The position numbers and the translations under genes are program-made. Below are positions 8,010-16,025 of a DNA stretch of 64,000 bases, piece after piece. Origin of the DNA: an uncultured Methanoregula sp. (lineage in GTDB: Archaea; Halobacteriota; Methanomicrobia; Methanomicrobiales; Methanospirillaceae); assembly GCF_963677065.1 (NCBI RefSeq), contig NZ_OY781872.1, positions 2,785,419 through 2,849,418 of the forward strand, read 5' to 3'. Positions within the stretch are counted from its first letter, which is position 1. Every line of letters begins with the position of its first letter. The notes beneath the pieces are model-generated. The model searched no databases, was not told where the DNA came from, and saw only the letters and a list, made by a program, of their open reading frames with translations.

Positions 8010-8804
8010 ATGAAGACCGTCATCTACTATTTCACCGGCACCGGCAACACGCTTGCCGTTGCCCGCGAACTTGCAGCGGAACTGGGAGAGACAAAACTTG
8101 TCCCCCTCCGCCAGGCAAGGCATGCCGGGGGAGTTGCCCCTGATGCGGATGCGGTCGGGATCGCGTTTCCGGTTTATTACCTGAACATGCCGGGAATTGT
8201 CGAAGAGTTCGCAAGGGAACTCCGCTTCACCGGCAACCCGTACATCTTCGGCATCGCCACCTGCGGCGAGCGTCCGGGAGGAGCGCTCTTCCGGCTTAAC
8301 GAACTCCTGGAGGCAAAAGGAAGAACGCTCTCGGCCGGGTTTGTCTTTGTCATGCCCGAGAACTTTATCGGCCCGTTTGACCTGATGGGGGATGCACCAA
8401 GAAGGCAAGAGAAATATGCCGGTGCAAAGAGCCGGATCCCCGCAGTTGCAGCCGCAATCCGGGACCGGAAAGTCTCCGTGCCGGAAGGCTCGGGCTTTGG
8501 ACTCCTGAAGATCGGGGGGCAGGTAACCTCGGCGCTGATGACGTCCGTGTACAACACGCCCCGCCGGCTCCATGCAACTGCCGCCTGCACCCGGTGCCGG
8601 ACCTGCGAGCGGATCTGCCCCACACGGAATATCACGGTGACCAGTGACGGCGTGACGTGGAACAACGCCTGCACCCAGTGCTATGCCTGCATCCACTGGT
8701 GCCCGGAAGAAGCGATCGAGATCGGTGGCAGGACAAAAGGGAAACCACGGTACCACCACCCGGACGTGACGCTACGGGACATGCTGGACCAGCGCGGGGA
8801 ATGA
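8010..8804 (+). CDS. EFR1-type flavodoxin-ferredoxin fusion, copy 3
   Basis: 264 residues, starting MKTVIYYFTGTGNTLAVARE, with a flavodoxin-like half and a C-terminal ferredoxin half (CTRCRTCERICP and CTQCYACIHWCP; two [4Fe-4S] clusters). The start at 8010, 11 bases after the previous stop, is preferred over the in-frame ATG at 7926 because it matches copies 1 and 2. More diverged than those two. It is followed by an ATGA overlap with the radical SAM gene, so it may be that enzyme's dedicated reductant; this is inferred from gene order only. Confidence 0.86.
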   Translation: MKTVIYYFTGTGNTLAVARELAAELGETKLVPLRQARHAGGVAPDADAVGIAFPVYYLNMPGIVEEFARELRFTGNPYIFGIATCGERPGGALFRLNELLEAKGRTLSAGFVFVMPENFIGPFDLMGDAPRRQEKYAGAKSRIPAVAAAIRDRKVSVPEGSGFGLLKIGGQVTSALMTSVYNTPRRLHATAACTRCRTCERICPTRNITVTSDGVTWNNACTQCYACIHWCPEEAIEIGGRTKGKPRYHHPDVTLRDMLDQRGE

Positions 8805-9892
8805 TCATGGAATATGCCGGCGGAGAGTACCGGGACGCGTTTGATCGGACGATCGCAGAAACCCTCTCCCAGGCCATCCGCATCATAGCAGCGGAGCCGG
8901 CGCTCTTCCTTCAGGGCTCGGTCATCCTGCATCACCAGCGCAGGGCATCAGGAATCCGGAAACGATACGAACAGGAGGGGCTTCTTGTCCCACCGGTGAT
9001 GATCGTCAGCATCACCTCGCGCTGCAACCTTGCGTGCGCCGGCTGTTACATGCACGGCCGGGCCGGGACGCCCGCACCGGAGATGAGCCCGGAGATCCTC
9101 GCGTCGGTTGCCAGCCAGGCTGACGAGCTCGGGGTCTCGGTCCTGGTCATCGCGGGCGGGGAACCGCTCGTGCGGCAGGACGAGATCTTCGCGCTCGCAC
9201 AGGACCATCCGAAGATACTCTTCCCGGTCTTCTCAAACGGCCTGATGATCGATGAGACCTTTGCCTGCAGGATCGCACAGCACAAAAACATCGTGCCGGT
9301 CCTCAGCTTCGAGGGATTTCGCGAAGAGACCGACCTGCGGCGCGGCAGCGGGGTCTTCGACCGGCTGCTGGCAGCCTGCGGTCTCTTGAAAAAACAGGGC
9401 ATCTTCTTCGGCTGCTCGGTCACGACAACGCGGGAGAATTTTGATCGCGTCACGGGCGAGGCATTCATCCGGCAGATGCTGACAACCGGCGCCCGGGTCT
9501 TCGCGTTCGTCGAGTACGTGCCCATGGTCACCGGCACGGAAAACCTTGTCCTGACACCGGAACAGAAGAAGGACCTGCAGATGGTTCTTGCAAATTTCAG
9601 CCGGAAGTTCCCGGCCCTCTTCATCGGGTTCCCCGGTGACGAGGACGAGTACGGGGGGTGTCTTGCGGCAGGCCGGGGCTTTGTGCATGTGAGCCCCTCA
9701 GGCGATCTCGAACCCTGTCCCGCTGCCCCGTACTCGGATGCGAACCTTGCGCAGGTACCGTTAAAAGAAGCGCTCGCATCCCGGCTGCTCTCCCGTATCC
9801 GCGACGAGCACGGGCTCCTCACCGAAAGCCGCGGGGGCTGTGCACTCAGGGCAAACCGGGTCTGGGTCCATCAGATTCTTTCAGATCCATAA
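8801..9892 (+). CDS. Radical SAM protein with SPASM-like C-terminus
   Basis: 363 residues. The radical SAM Cys motif is C75-x3-C79-x2-C82 (SRCNLACAGC), followed by an AGGEPL motif for SAM binding. A Cys-containing C-terminal region (GGCLAAGRGFVHVSPSGDLE, then CPAAPY) resembles the substrate-contacting part of SPASM/twitch enzymes, which hold auxiliary Fe-S clusters. It ends the operon. The chemistry cannot be read from sequence: no precursor peptide or recognisable substrate gene lies beside it. The ATG at 8801 gives the operon's usual ATGA overlap; the ATG at 8807 is the alternative. Confidence 0.85.
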   Translation: MIMEYAGGEYRDAFDRTIAETLSQAIRIIAAEPALFLQGSVILHHQRRASGIRKRYEQEGLLVPPVMIVSITSRCNLACAGCYMHGRAGTPAPEMSPEILASVASQADELGVSVLVIAGGEPLVRQDEIFALAQDHPKILFPVFSNGLMIDETFACRIAQHKNIVPVLSFEGFREETDLRRGSGVFDRLLAACGLLKKQGIFFGCSVTTTRENFDRVTGEAFIRQMLTTGARVFAFVEYVPMVTGTENLVLTPEQKKDLQMVLANFSRKFPALFIGFPGDEDEYGGCLAAGRGFVHVSPSGDLEPCPAAPYSDANLAQVPLKEALASRLLSRIRDEHGLLTESRGGCALRANRVWVHQILSDP

Positions 9893-9907
9893 GGACCGGT
9901 ACCGCTC

Positions 9908-10408
9908 TCACTCTGCTTCCCCCGGTTCGAGCCGCAGCAGGACAACGTCCCCGGCTTTTCTTGTCGAGACCAGGAATGAGACGGTCTCATGTGTGGTCCG
10001 GTTTTTACGGCAGACCTTTGCAGGGCGCCGTGTTATTGCTTTTCCGGTTGCATAGGTCTCGTTCACGGATGCCCTGATCGGGCAGTCGGGACAGAAGGGG
10101 GATTTTCCACACCCCCCGGCGAGGACGGCGTTCATGCATTCCAGGACTTTTCCGCCGAGTTTTCCCTTGATCTGTTCAACGGGCTTATCTGCCGCAGTTA
10201 TTGCCAGAGTATTGGCCGCAAGGATCCTGACATCATTGTCCACGAGAAAGACCGGGGTATCGAGCAGGTTTAGGAATTTCCGGATATTGAATCCGTGGGT
10301 TGAAAGGATCCTGTCGTAACAGGGTTTGCAGACCCCATGACTGACCGGCTCATCCGGAGTAATTTCTGGCCGGGTGACCGTGTTGCAGAATGAGCAGATC
10401 GTCGTCAT
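9908..10408 (-). CDS. Small PAS-domain protein with Cys-rich motifs
   Basis: 166 residues. CSFC at residues 5-8 and CKPC at about 27-30 form a probable zinc-ribbon-like start. A PAS-like domain follows (FLNLLDTPVFLVDNDVRILAAN). A second Cys group (GGCGKSPFCPDCPIR, then KVCRKN) lies in the part where PAS proteins bind ligand. Inferred: a soluble cytoplasmic redox or metal sensor with no output domain of its own. It is convergent with the redox operon, 15 bases from the radical SAM stop. Partner unknown. Confidence 0.72.
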   Translation of the reverse strand: MTTICSFCNTVTRPEITPDEPVSHGVCKPCYDRILSTHGFNIRKFLNLLDTPVFLVDNDVRILAANTLAITAADKPVEQIKGKLGGKVLECMNAVLAGGCGKSPFCPDCPIRASVNETYATGKAITRRPAKVCRKNRTTHETVSFLVSTRKAGDVVLLRLEPGEAE

Positions 10409-10679
10409 GGCAAATCACTTAATGTTCATGGGAATTTCAGGGATATGAATCCATGTGTCTTTACGGCGGGTAAGGGTGCAGGAACTCCGTAACTCATAGT
10501 ATTTTTCCCGGGATTTTTCCGGCCCATGGTAAAAAGAGCGTTAAAGATCACAAACGCGATTTCACAAAAAAAAGAATCATTTCAGAAAATCATTCCAGAA
10601 AAATTCCCAGGAAAAACCCGGATCCAAATCCGGTGTCAAACCTTCGGAACCAAAATGCCCGTCCACCGATCCTCAACCA

Positions 10680-10690
10680 CTATATTCCAA
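10680..10690 (+). promoter_or_regulatory. Promoter of purB
   Basis: TATATTCC at 10680-10687 lies 25-30 bases before the ATG at 10709, the usual distance from an archaeal TATA box to a transcript start, so the mRNA is probably leaderless or nearly so. This supports the start chosen for purB over upstream in-frame codons. Confidence 0.55.
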
Positions 10691-10708
10691 TACAACCCAT
10701 TTCTACCC

Positions 10709-12049
10709 ATGGCAGTTCACCCCATTGAGGAGCGGTACGGCACGAAGGAGATGCGTGCCGTCTGGAGTGAGAAAAACCGGTTTTCAGCAATTGTCAGCGC
10801 CGAGGTTGCGCTTGCAAAAGCCGAGGCCCATACCGGGCTCATCCCGGCAGCAGCGGCAGTCGAGATCAGCGAGAAGGCCCACAATGCATCGCTTGAGCGG
10901 GCAAAAGCGATCGAGCTCGAGATCAGCCACGACATGATGGCCATCGTGAAAGCGATCTCGGAAGTGACCGGAGAGTCCGGGCGTTGGGTGCACTACGGCG
11001 CCACGAGCAACGACATCCTCGACACGGCAACCGGCATCCAGCTGGGACAGACCCTGGACCTCATCGATGAGAAACTGCGCAGGCTGCTCGGGATCCTGTT
11101 AAAACGGGCGGACGAGAACAAGACGCTCGTCTGCATCGGGCGCACGCACGGCCAGCACGGGGTACCGACAACGTACGGCCTCCGGTTTGCCATCTGGGCA
11201 AGCGAAGTGAGCCGGCATATCGAACGGCTCGAACAGCTGCGCCCCCGGGTCGTGGTCGGTCAGATGACCGGCGCGGTCGGAACCCAGGCGGCCCTTGGCG
11301 AAAAAGGCATCGAAGTCCAGGCATCCATGATGCGCTTCCTCGGCATGAGCTCGGTGGATGTCTCCAACCAGGTCATCTCCCGGGACCGGTACGCTGAATT
11401 TTTTATGTTCTGCGCCGGTGTTGCAACAACCCTTGACAAGATAGGCGTCGAGATCCGCTCGCTCCAGCGGACCGAGATAGGCGAAGTTGAGGAAGCCTTC
11501 GGTGCAAAGCAGGTGGGCTCCTCGACGATGCCGCACAAGAGAAACCCGATCAAGTCCGAGCAGGTCTGCGGCCTTGCCCGGATCATCCGGTCGTCGGTCG
11601 AGCCTGCACTCCAGAACAACACGCTCTGGGACGAGCGGGATCTCACCAACTCGTCCTGCGAGCGCGTGCTCTTCCCCGAGGCCTCCATCCTCACCGACCA
11701 CTGCCTCCGGCTCATGACCATTGTTCTCGAAGGGCTCGTGATCAACAAGCCGGCAATCCGCAGGAACCTGGCCTTCCTTCACGGGATCAACATGGCCGAA
11801 TCGATCATGATCGAGCTGACGAAGAAGGGCATGAGCCGGCAGGACTCCCACGAGCGGATCCGGACTGCAAGCATGCAGGCCCTTGCCGAGGGAAAACCGC
11901 TTGCGGCGATCCTGGGCGCGGACCCCGAGATCACCAGGTACTGCTCGAAGACCGAGATAGATGCCCTGCTCTCGCCCGACGCCTATATCGGGACCGCGGT
12001 TCTGCAGGTCGAGCGGCTCAAAGAGAAACTCTCCCCGCTCACGGTCTGA
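10709..12049 (+). CDS. purB: Adenylosuccinate lyase
   Basis: 446 residues, normal for the family. It releases fumarate from SAICAR and from adenylosuccinate in purine synthesis, in the cytoplasm. The signature GSSTMPHKRNPIKSE is intact, as are HYGATSNDILDTA and TGAVGTQAALG around the active site. An in-frame upstream extension to 10526 is not protein-like, and the TATA box near 10680 argues for the ATG at 10709 (MAVHPIEERYG). It stands alone, followed by a T-rich stretch. Confidence 0.96.
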   Translation: MAVHPIEERYGTKEMRAVWSEKNRFSAIVSAEVALAKAEAHTGLIPAAAAVEISEKAHNASLERAKAIELEISHDMMAIVKAISEVTGESGRWVHYGATSNDILDTATGIQLGQTLDLIDEKLRRLLGILLKRADENKTLVCIGRTHGQHGVPTTYGLRFAIWASEVSRHIERLEQLRPRVVVGQMTGAVGTQAALGEKGIEVQASMMRFLGMSSVDVSNQVISRDRYAEFFMFCAGVATTLDKIGVEIRSLQRTEIGEVEEAFGAKQVGSSTMPHKRNPIKSEQVCGLARIIRSSVEPALQNNTLWDERDLTNSSCERVLFPEASILTDHCLRLMTIVLEGLVINKPAIRRNLAFLHGINMAESIMIELTKKGMSRQDSHERIRTASMQALAEGKPLAAILGADPEITRYCSKTEIDALLSPDAYIGTAVLQVERLKEKLSPLTV

Positions 12050-12175
12050 CTGCTATTTTTATAAAAAACCTAAAATTTTTGGTCCGTTCCATAAACACGG
12101 ACTGATTTAAGCAGGCAAGGGCAGAATTTCACCTGCAAAAGACTGGTTTTATTAACTTTGACCGTGAACTACGGA

Positions 12176-13984
12176 ATGTCAATGGATCGGTACGTCGCAA
12201 TTGCAGGAAAACGGATATCCCATACGGATATCGTCAGGTTATTTGTCATCGCGTCCCTTACCATCTCCTGCATCTTCATCACGTCGATCTCCCTCTCCCT
12301 CCGGGTTGAAACGATCTACTCCCAGCTCTTCTATTTCCCGATACTGTACGCAACCTACTTCTTCCCCCGGCGCGGCCTCTACCTTGCCGGGTTCTGCGCC
12401 GTGGTATACGAGATCCTGGCCTACGTGTACATATTTCCCGACGTGGGCGCGCTCCTCATAACAACCGGGCAGGCCATCCTGTTCATCTGCATTGCAGGAG
12501 TGGTCTCCTATTTTATCGAGAAGATCAATGCCAGCGAAGCGCGGTACCGCAGCATCTTCGATACCTCCCTTCTCGGGATAATTCTCTTTGACCAGAACCG
12601 GTTTACCATCCGGATGGCCAACACCTACATCTCCCAGATCCTGGGATATTCCCGCCAGCAACTTCTCACGATGACACTTCCCCAGATCCTGCCATCGAAA
12701 GACGAGCAGCGGAGATTCTTCGAATACCTGGGCTCAAGCGAGGACGTGACGAATTTCGAGACCATGTTTGTCACAAGCGCCGGAGAGCCCCTCTGGGTCA
12801 ATCTCTCGTGGAGCCGGATTGACGGGAACCTGGTCTCCTGCTCGGTCATCAACATCGATGAGCGCAAACGGGCCGAGCAGGATGCAAAGGAAAATTTCCT
12901 CCAGTACAAGCAGGTTACGGAAAACGCACCAACGTCCATCATCATTCTCAGGAACAACACGATCGTGTACGTGAACCCGTCGTTTCTGGCTTTCTCGGGA
13001 TACGAGCCGGAGGACCTGATAGGAAAAGACCTCATCGAGTTTGTCCACCACGAGGACCGGGACGAGTTCCCGTTCTTTTCCGAGACGGCGGATGCAAGAA
13101 TCCCCCTGCCGGGCATGACCGAACTCCGGCTGCTCTCGCGATCCGGCGAAAACAAGCTTGCAGCGTTCTTCTTCACGTGGATCGTCCAGAAGGGCAGCCC
13201 GGCGGTCCTGATCAACCTCATGGATATCACGGAGAGGGAGCGCCTCAAGCAGACGATTGCAAAGGACAATGACCGTAGGCGCGGGATCATCAGCACGGTT
13301 GCCCATGAACTCAGAACACCGCTCCAGCCGATCATGGGCTACCTGAACTTGCTCACCGAAGATCCCCAGACCTACGGGGTCACCGACGAGACAAAAGCGA
13401 TCCTGAACCGGTGCGCGAAAAGCGTTGACCGGGAACGGCAGATCATCAACCAGATGCTGGAACTCTCAGTTCTCGATTCCGGCAAGATCCCCCTGAAGTA
13501 CTCCAGTTTTTCCGTGTACTCCATGCTCAGGACAATCCTGGACGCCGGGGGATACATAACAAAAGCCGAGATAACCCTGGATGTTCCCCCGGAGCTGACC
13601 ATCGAAGCCGATGAGAACAAGATCTCGATCGTGATCGAGTCGATGCTCTCCAATGCCATCAATTACTCCAAGCCGCCCCGGAAGGTCCGGATCATCTACT
13701 CCACTACTCCGGCGGATCCGATGCACCGGCTCTCCATCCAGGACAACGGGATCGGGATCACGAACACCCAGCTCGACGAGATCTTCGAGCCGTTCCAGCT
13801 CCCCGATTCCGGGAACATGAGCCGGAAGTACGACCGGATCGGGCTTTCGCTCTCCATTGCAAAAAAATATGTCCAGATGCACGGCGGGTTCATCAGCGTG
13901 GACTCCATCGTGAACCTCGGGAGCACATTCACGATCCATCTCCCGAAAAAGCGCCCCGAGGAGGAGATCCCCCATGATGCGTAA
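12176..13984 (+). CDS. Membrane PAS histidine kinase
   Basis: About 602 residues. Three to four hydrophobic helices in the first 110 residues anchor it, with short loops and no large outside domain. Two PAS domains follow (about 125-240 and 245-360). The dimerisation/phosphoacceptor segment is AHELRTPLQPIMGYL (His of the H-box), then an ATPase domain with NAINYSKPP and DNGIGI. The ATG at 12176 is preferred; TTG 12158 is upstream in frame. A TATA-like TTTTATTAA lies at 12146-12154. It overlaps the receiver gene by 11 bases, so the two form a two-component pair. The signal sensed is unknown. Confidence 0.88.
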   Translation: MSMDRYVAIAGKRISHTDIVRLFVIASLTISCIFITSISLSLRVETIYSQLFYFPILYATYFFPRRGLYLAGFCAVVYEILAYVYIFPDVGALLITTGQAILFICIAGVVSYFIEKINASEARYRSIFDTSLLGIILFDQNRFTIRMANTYISQILGYSRQQLLTMTLPQILPSKDEQRRFFEYLGSSEDVTNFETMFVTSAGEPLWVNLSWSRIDGNLVSCSVINIDERKRAEQDAKENFLQYKQVTENAPTSIIILRNNTIVYVNPSFLAFSGYEPEDLIGKDLIEFVHHEDRDEFPFFSETADARIPLPGMTELRLLSRSGENKLAAFFFTWIVQKGSPAVLINLMDITERERLKQTIAKDNDRRRGIISTVAHELRTPLQPIMGYLNLLTEDPQTYGVTDETKAILNRCAKSVDRERQIINQMLELSVLDSGKIPLKYSSFSVYSMLRTILDAGGYITKAEITLDVPPELTIEADENKISIVIESMLSNAINYSKPPRKVRIIYSTTPADPMHRLSIQDNGIGITNTQLDEIFEPFQLPDSGNMSRKYDRIGLSLSIAKKYVQMHGGFISVDSIVNLGSTFTIHLPKKRPEEEIPHDA

Positions 13985-14339
13985 GATCCTTGTTATCGAA
14001 GACGACCAGCCGATCCTGGACCTGATGGAGATCCTCATCAGGAAACTGGGGTACGAACCCGTCCTGATTGCAAACGGCCTCGAGGCTCTTGAATATATCC
14101 GGAAGGAGCCGCCGTCGCTCATCCTCCTCGACATCATGATGATGCCGATCAACGGCTGGGAGATCCTGGACAAGCTCCGGTTCGAATACGGGATAAAGGA
14201 TATCCCGGTCATCATCTTCTCGGCATCCCCCGCGGTCGACGAGCGTATTGCAATCATCAAGGATCCCCACCTCGGGGTACTCCACAAACCTGTCACGTTT
14301 GCCGAGCTCAGGGCGGGAATCGAGCGGTATCTGTCCTGA
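13974..14339 (+). CDS. Response regulator, receiver domain only
   Basis: 121 residues forming one CheY-like receiver: acidic pair EDDQP, phosphoacceptor Asp in LILLDIMM, and the Lys of LHKPV. There is no DNA-binding or enzymatic output, so it must act through a protein partner. The start overlaps the 3' end of the kinase at 12176, which makes that kinase the likely phosphodonor. A second ATG directly follows the first. Confidence 0.9.
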   Translation: MMRKILVIEDDQPILDLMEILIRKLGYEPVLIANGLEALEYIRKEPPSLILLDIMMMPINGWEILDKLRFEYGIKDIPVIIFSASPAVDERIAIIKDPHLGVLHKPVTFAELRAGIERYLS

Positions 14340-14367
14340 AAAACGGAAGCAGAGATCTCTCATCAGC

Positions 14368-14392
14368 ACCCGGTTTTTCAGGACCGGGTTTT
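14368..14392 (+). terminator. Hairpin terminator after the two-component pair
   Basis: ACCCGGT (14368-14374) pairs perfectly with ACCGGGT (14383-14389) across an 8-base loop, followed by a short T run. It lies 29 bases after the receiver stop. The rest of the gap to 14623 holds no convincing gene. Confidence 0.6.
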
Positions 14393-14623
14393 ACATAACC
14401 GAAGGTTAACTGCCAGAAAAATATAAAAAACTCACCAGGAGCACGTTACTTTTTGGATCCAAATCGGTTTTCTGCTCTGCAGAGATCATAATGAGAATCG
14501 TTTGTACTGACGATAGAAAGAACTAAGGAACATTGCCCCCTTCAATTTGATGTAACGTTGAAAAAGAAGGAGATAATTAAGAGATCCGCAAGCCGGAATA
14601 CCAGGTTTATCCAGGCAGCGGTT

Positions 14624-14965
14624 TCAATATGCTTTCGGGAAGCCGTGCACCGGTTCCTGGCTCAACTCAAGGATCTCCTGCGTCTTGTCCAGGAGACCTG
14701 CAAGATATTGTTTTGCCCAGTCCTCGTTCTCATATTCAGCAAACGGGCGGTATGAACCCTGTACTGATGAATTTTCCTTGTCAAATTTCAAAAGACCAAC
14801 CGGAGCTCCGCCATCGCGGACCATCTGGTCAAGTTCAACAAGAGGATACCTGCGGGAACTGAAGACAAATTTTGTCTCCTTTTCAAATCCCACGGCAATC
14901 GCAACCAGCCAGGCATCTTTTGCTTCAGCACGCATCTCCTCTACCAGATCGGAAGTTTTTCTCAT
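14624..14965 (-). CDS. Hypothetical protein (113 aa)
   Basis: A small soluble alpha/beta protein. It has a charged N-terminal helix, strands DAWLVAIAVGF and TKFVFSSRRYPLVELDQMV, then GGAPVGLLKF, and an amphipathic C-terminal helix. No Cys motif, signal or membrane segment. I do not recognise a family. It reads away from the two-component pair and toward it at the 3' end. Coding character is good because the frame is regular and the start ATG is followed directly by a helix. Confidence 0.65.
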   Translation of the reverse strand: MRKTSDLVEEMRAEAKDAWLVAIAVGFEKETKFVFSSRRYPLVELDQMVRDGGAPVGLLKFDKENSSVQGSYRPFAEYENEDWAKQYLAGLLDKTQEILELSQEPVHGFPKAY

Positions 14966-15166
14966 GTCTTGCCCGGTTCAGAAAATTGCCGGTACTCGCT
15001 TAAATAATACATTCATTGGATAGCCGGCAGGATGAGTGACGCGCTGAATCCGTGGCAACAGACGGTGGGGGATTTTGTCAGGCACCTGACAGTCACAGGT
15101 GGGATCAGGCATCCACTATCCAATTGATCTCTTCTCTTATTTTCCTGAGGCCGGCAGGATCCCGGG

Positions 15167-15766
15167 TCAGAATATGATATCCTCTTTTGCAAACCTCACT
15201 TTTGGCATCGGCTTGTCCGCTGCATACCCGAGCGGGCAGAGCATGACAGGCACAAGGGGCCGGGGGATCTTCAGGATCCGGGAAAATTCTCCCGGGTCGA
15301 ACCCTCCCATCGGGCAGGAATCAAAACCCAGGGCTTTGGCACCGTTTAAGGCATTTCCCAGGGCAAGATACGTCTGGGCCTGCGACCATGCCAGTTTCTG
15401 GTCAGGAGACATGGGCTTTGTGAACTGGACTGCCATACCGGTCACCATCTTCTGCATCTCTTCAGGAGCACCGCTCTTTTTCATGAGGGCTCCAAGCCTG
15501 CCAATGAGGCTGTCGTAATCGGGATCTGCACAGAAAACCAGCAGGTGCGAACAGCTGGTAACCTGCTCCTGGTTGAAGGCTGCAGGTTTGAGCAGCTCTT
15601 TTGTCTTCTGGTCCACAACTATCTTGATCTTCCAGGGCTGGAGGTTCAGCGCAGACGGGGCAAACCGCACCAGCTCGAGAAGCTCGTCAACCTTTGCCTG
15701 GGGAATCTTCCTGCCATCAAACTTCTTTGTCGCATACCGCGACATCACGATCGTTCCAAAATCCAT
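15167..15766 (-). CDS. Nitroreductase-family FMN protein
   Basis: 199 residues. N-terminal SRYATKKFDGRKIP and PSALNLQPWKI are the FMN-binding Arg and Ser/Asn/Gln segments of the nitroreductase fold, and GFDSCPMGGFDP near the C-terminal third is the usual second FMN loop. These enzymes reduce nitro groups, quinones or flavins with NAD(P)H or, in methanogens, possibly F420H2; the electron donor cannot be told here. Single gene; a TATATATA near 15812-15819 on the complementary strand could be its promoter. Confidence 0.88.
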   Translation of the reverse strand: MDFGTIVMSRYATKKFDGRKIPQAKVDELLELVRFAPSALNLQPWKIKIVVDQKTKELLKPAAFNQEQVTSCSHLLVFCADPDYDSLIGRLGALMKKSGAPEEMQKMVTGMAVQFTKPMSPDQKLAWSQAQTYLALGNALNGAKALGFDSCPMGGFDPGEFSRILKIPRPLVPVMLCPLGYAADKPMPKVRFAKEDIIF

Positions 15767-16025
15767 ACCGTCACCACTACCGTATATGCAATCGATTCCC
15801 TTCTTCCCCTATATATACATGAGTCCGATACCACCGGATTGGATCTCCGGTCAGACAAAAAGAGGGATATTTTTGCACCGGAAGAACCATACCATACATC
15901 AACGGGGATGAGACCATTCGGCTGCGGTCAAAAGAAACACGGGAATACCCGGGTGAAAAACAGAACGGTTCCCATGCGGCCGGAGTGCAAGGATCCGTTT
16001 TTCCCGAAATGATGGGGTGCAGCTG

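Noticed and set aside
7587..8759. Long open frame of 390 codons on the minus strand
   Set aside because: It is opposite the polyferredoxin and EFR1 copy 3 genes, whose motifs are certain. High GC and codon bias leave open frames on the other strand; the translation has no family features.
11099..11851. Open frame of 250 codons on the minus strand
   Set aside because: Antisense to purB, which has complete active-site motifs.
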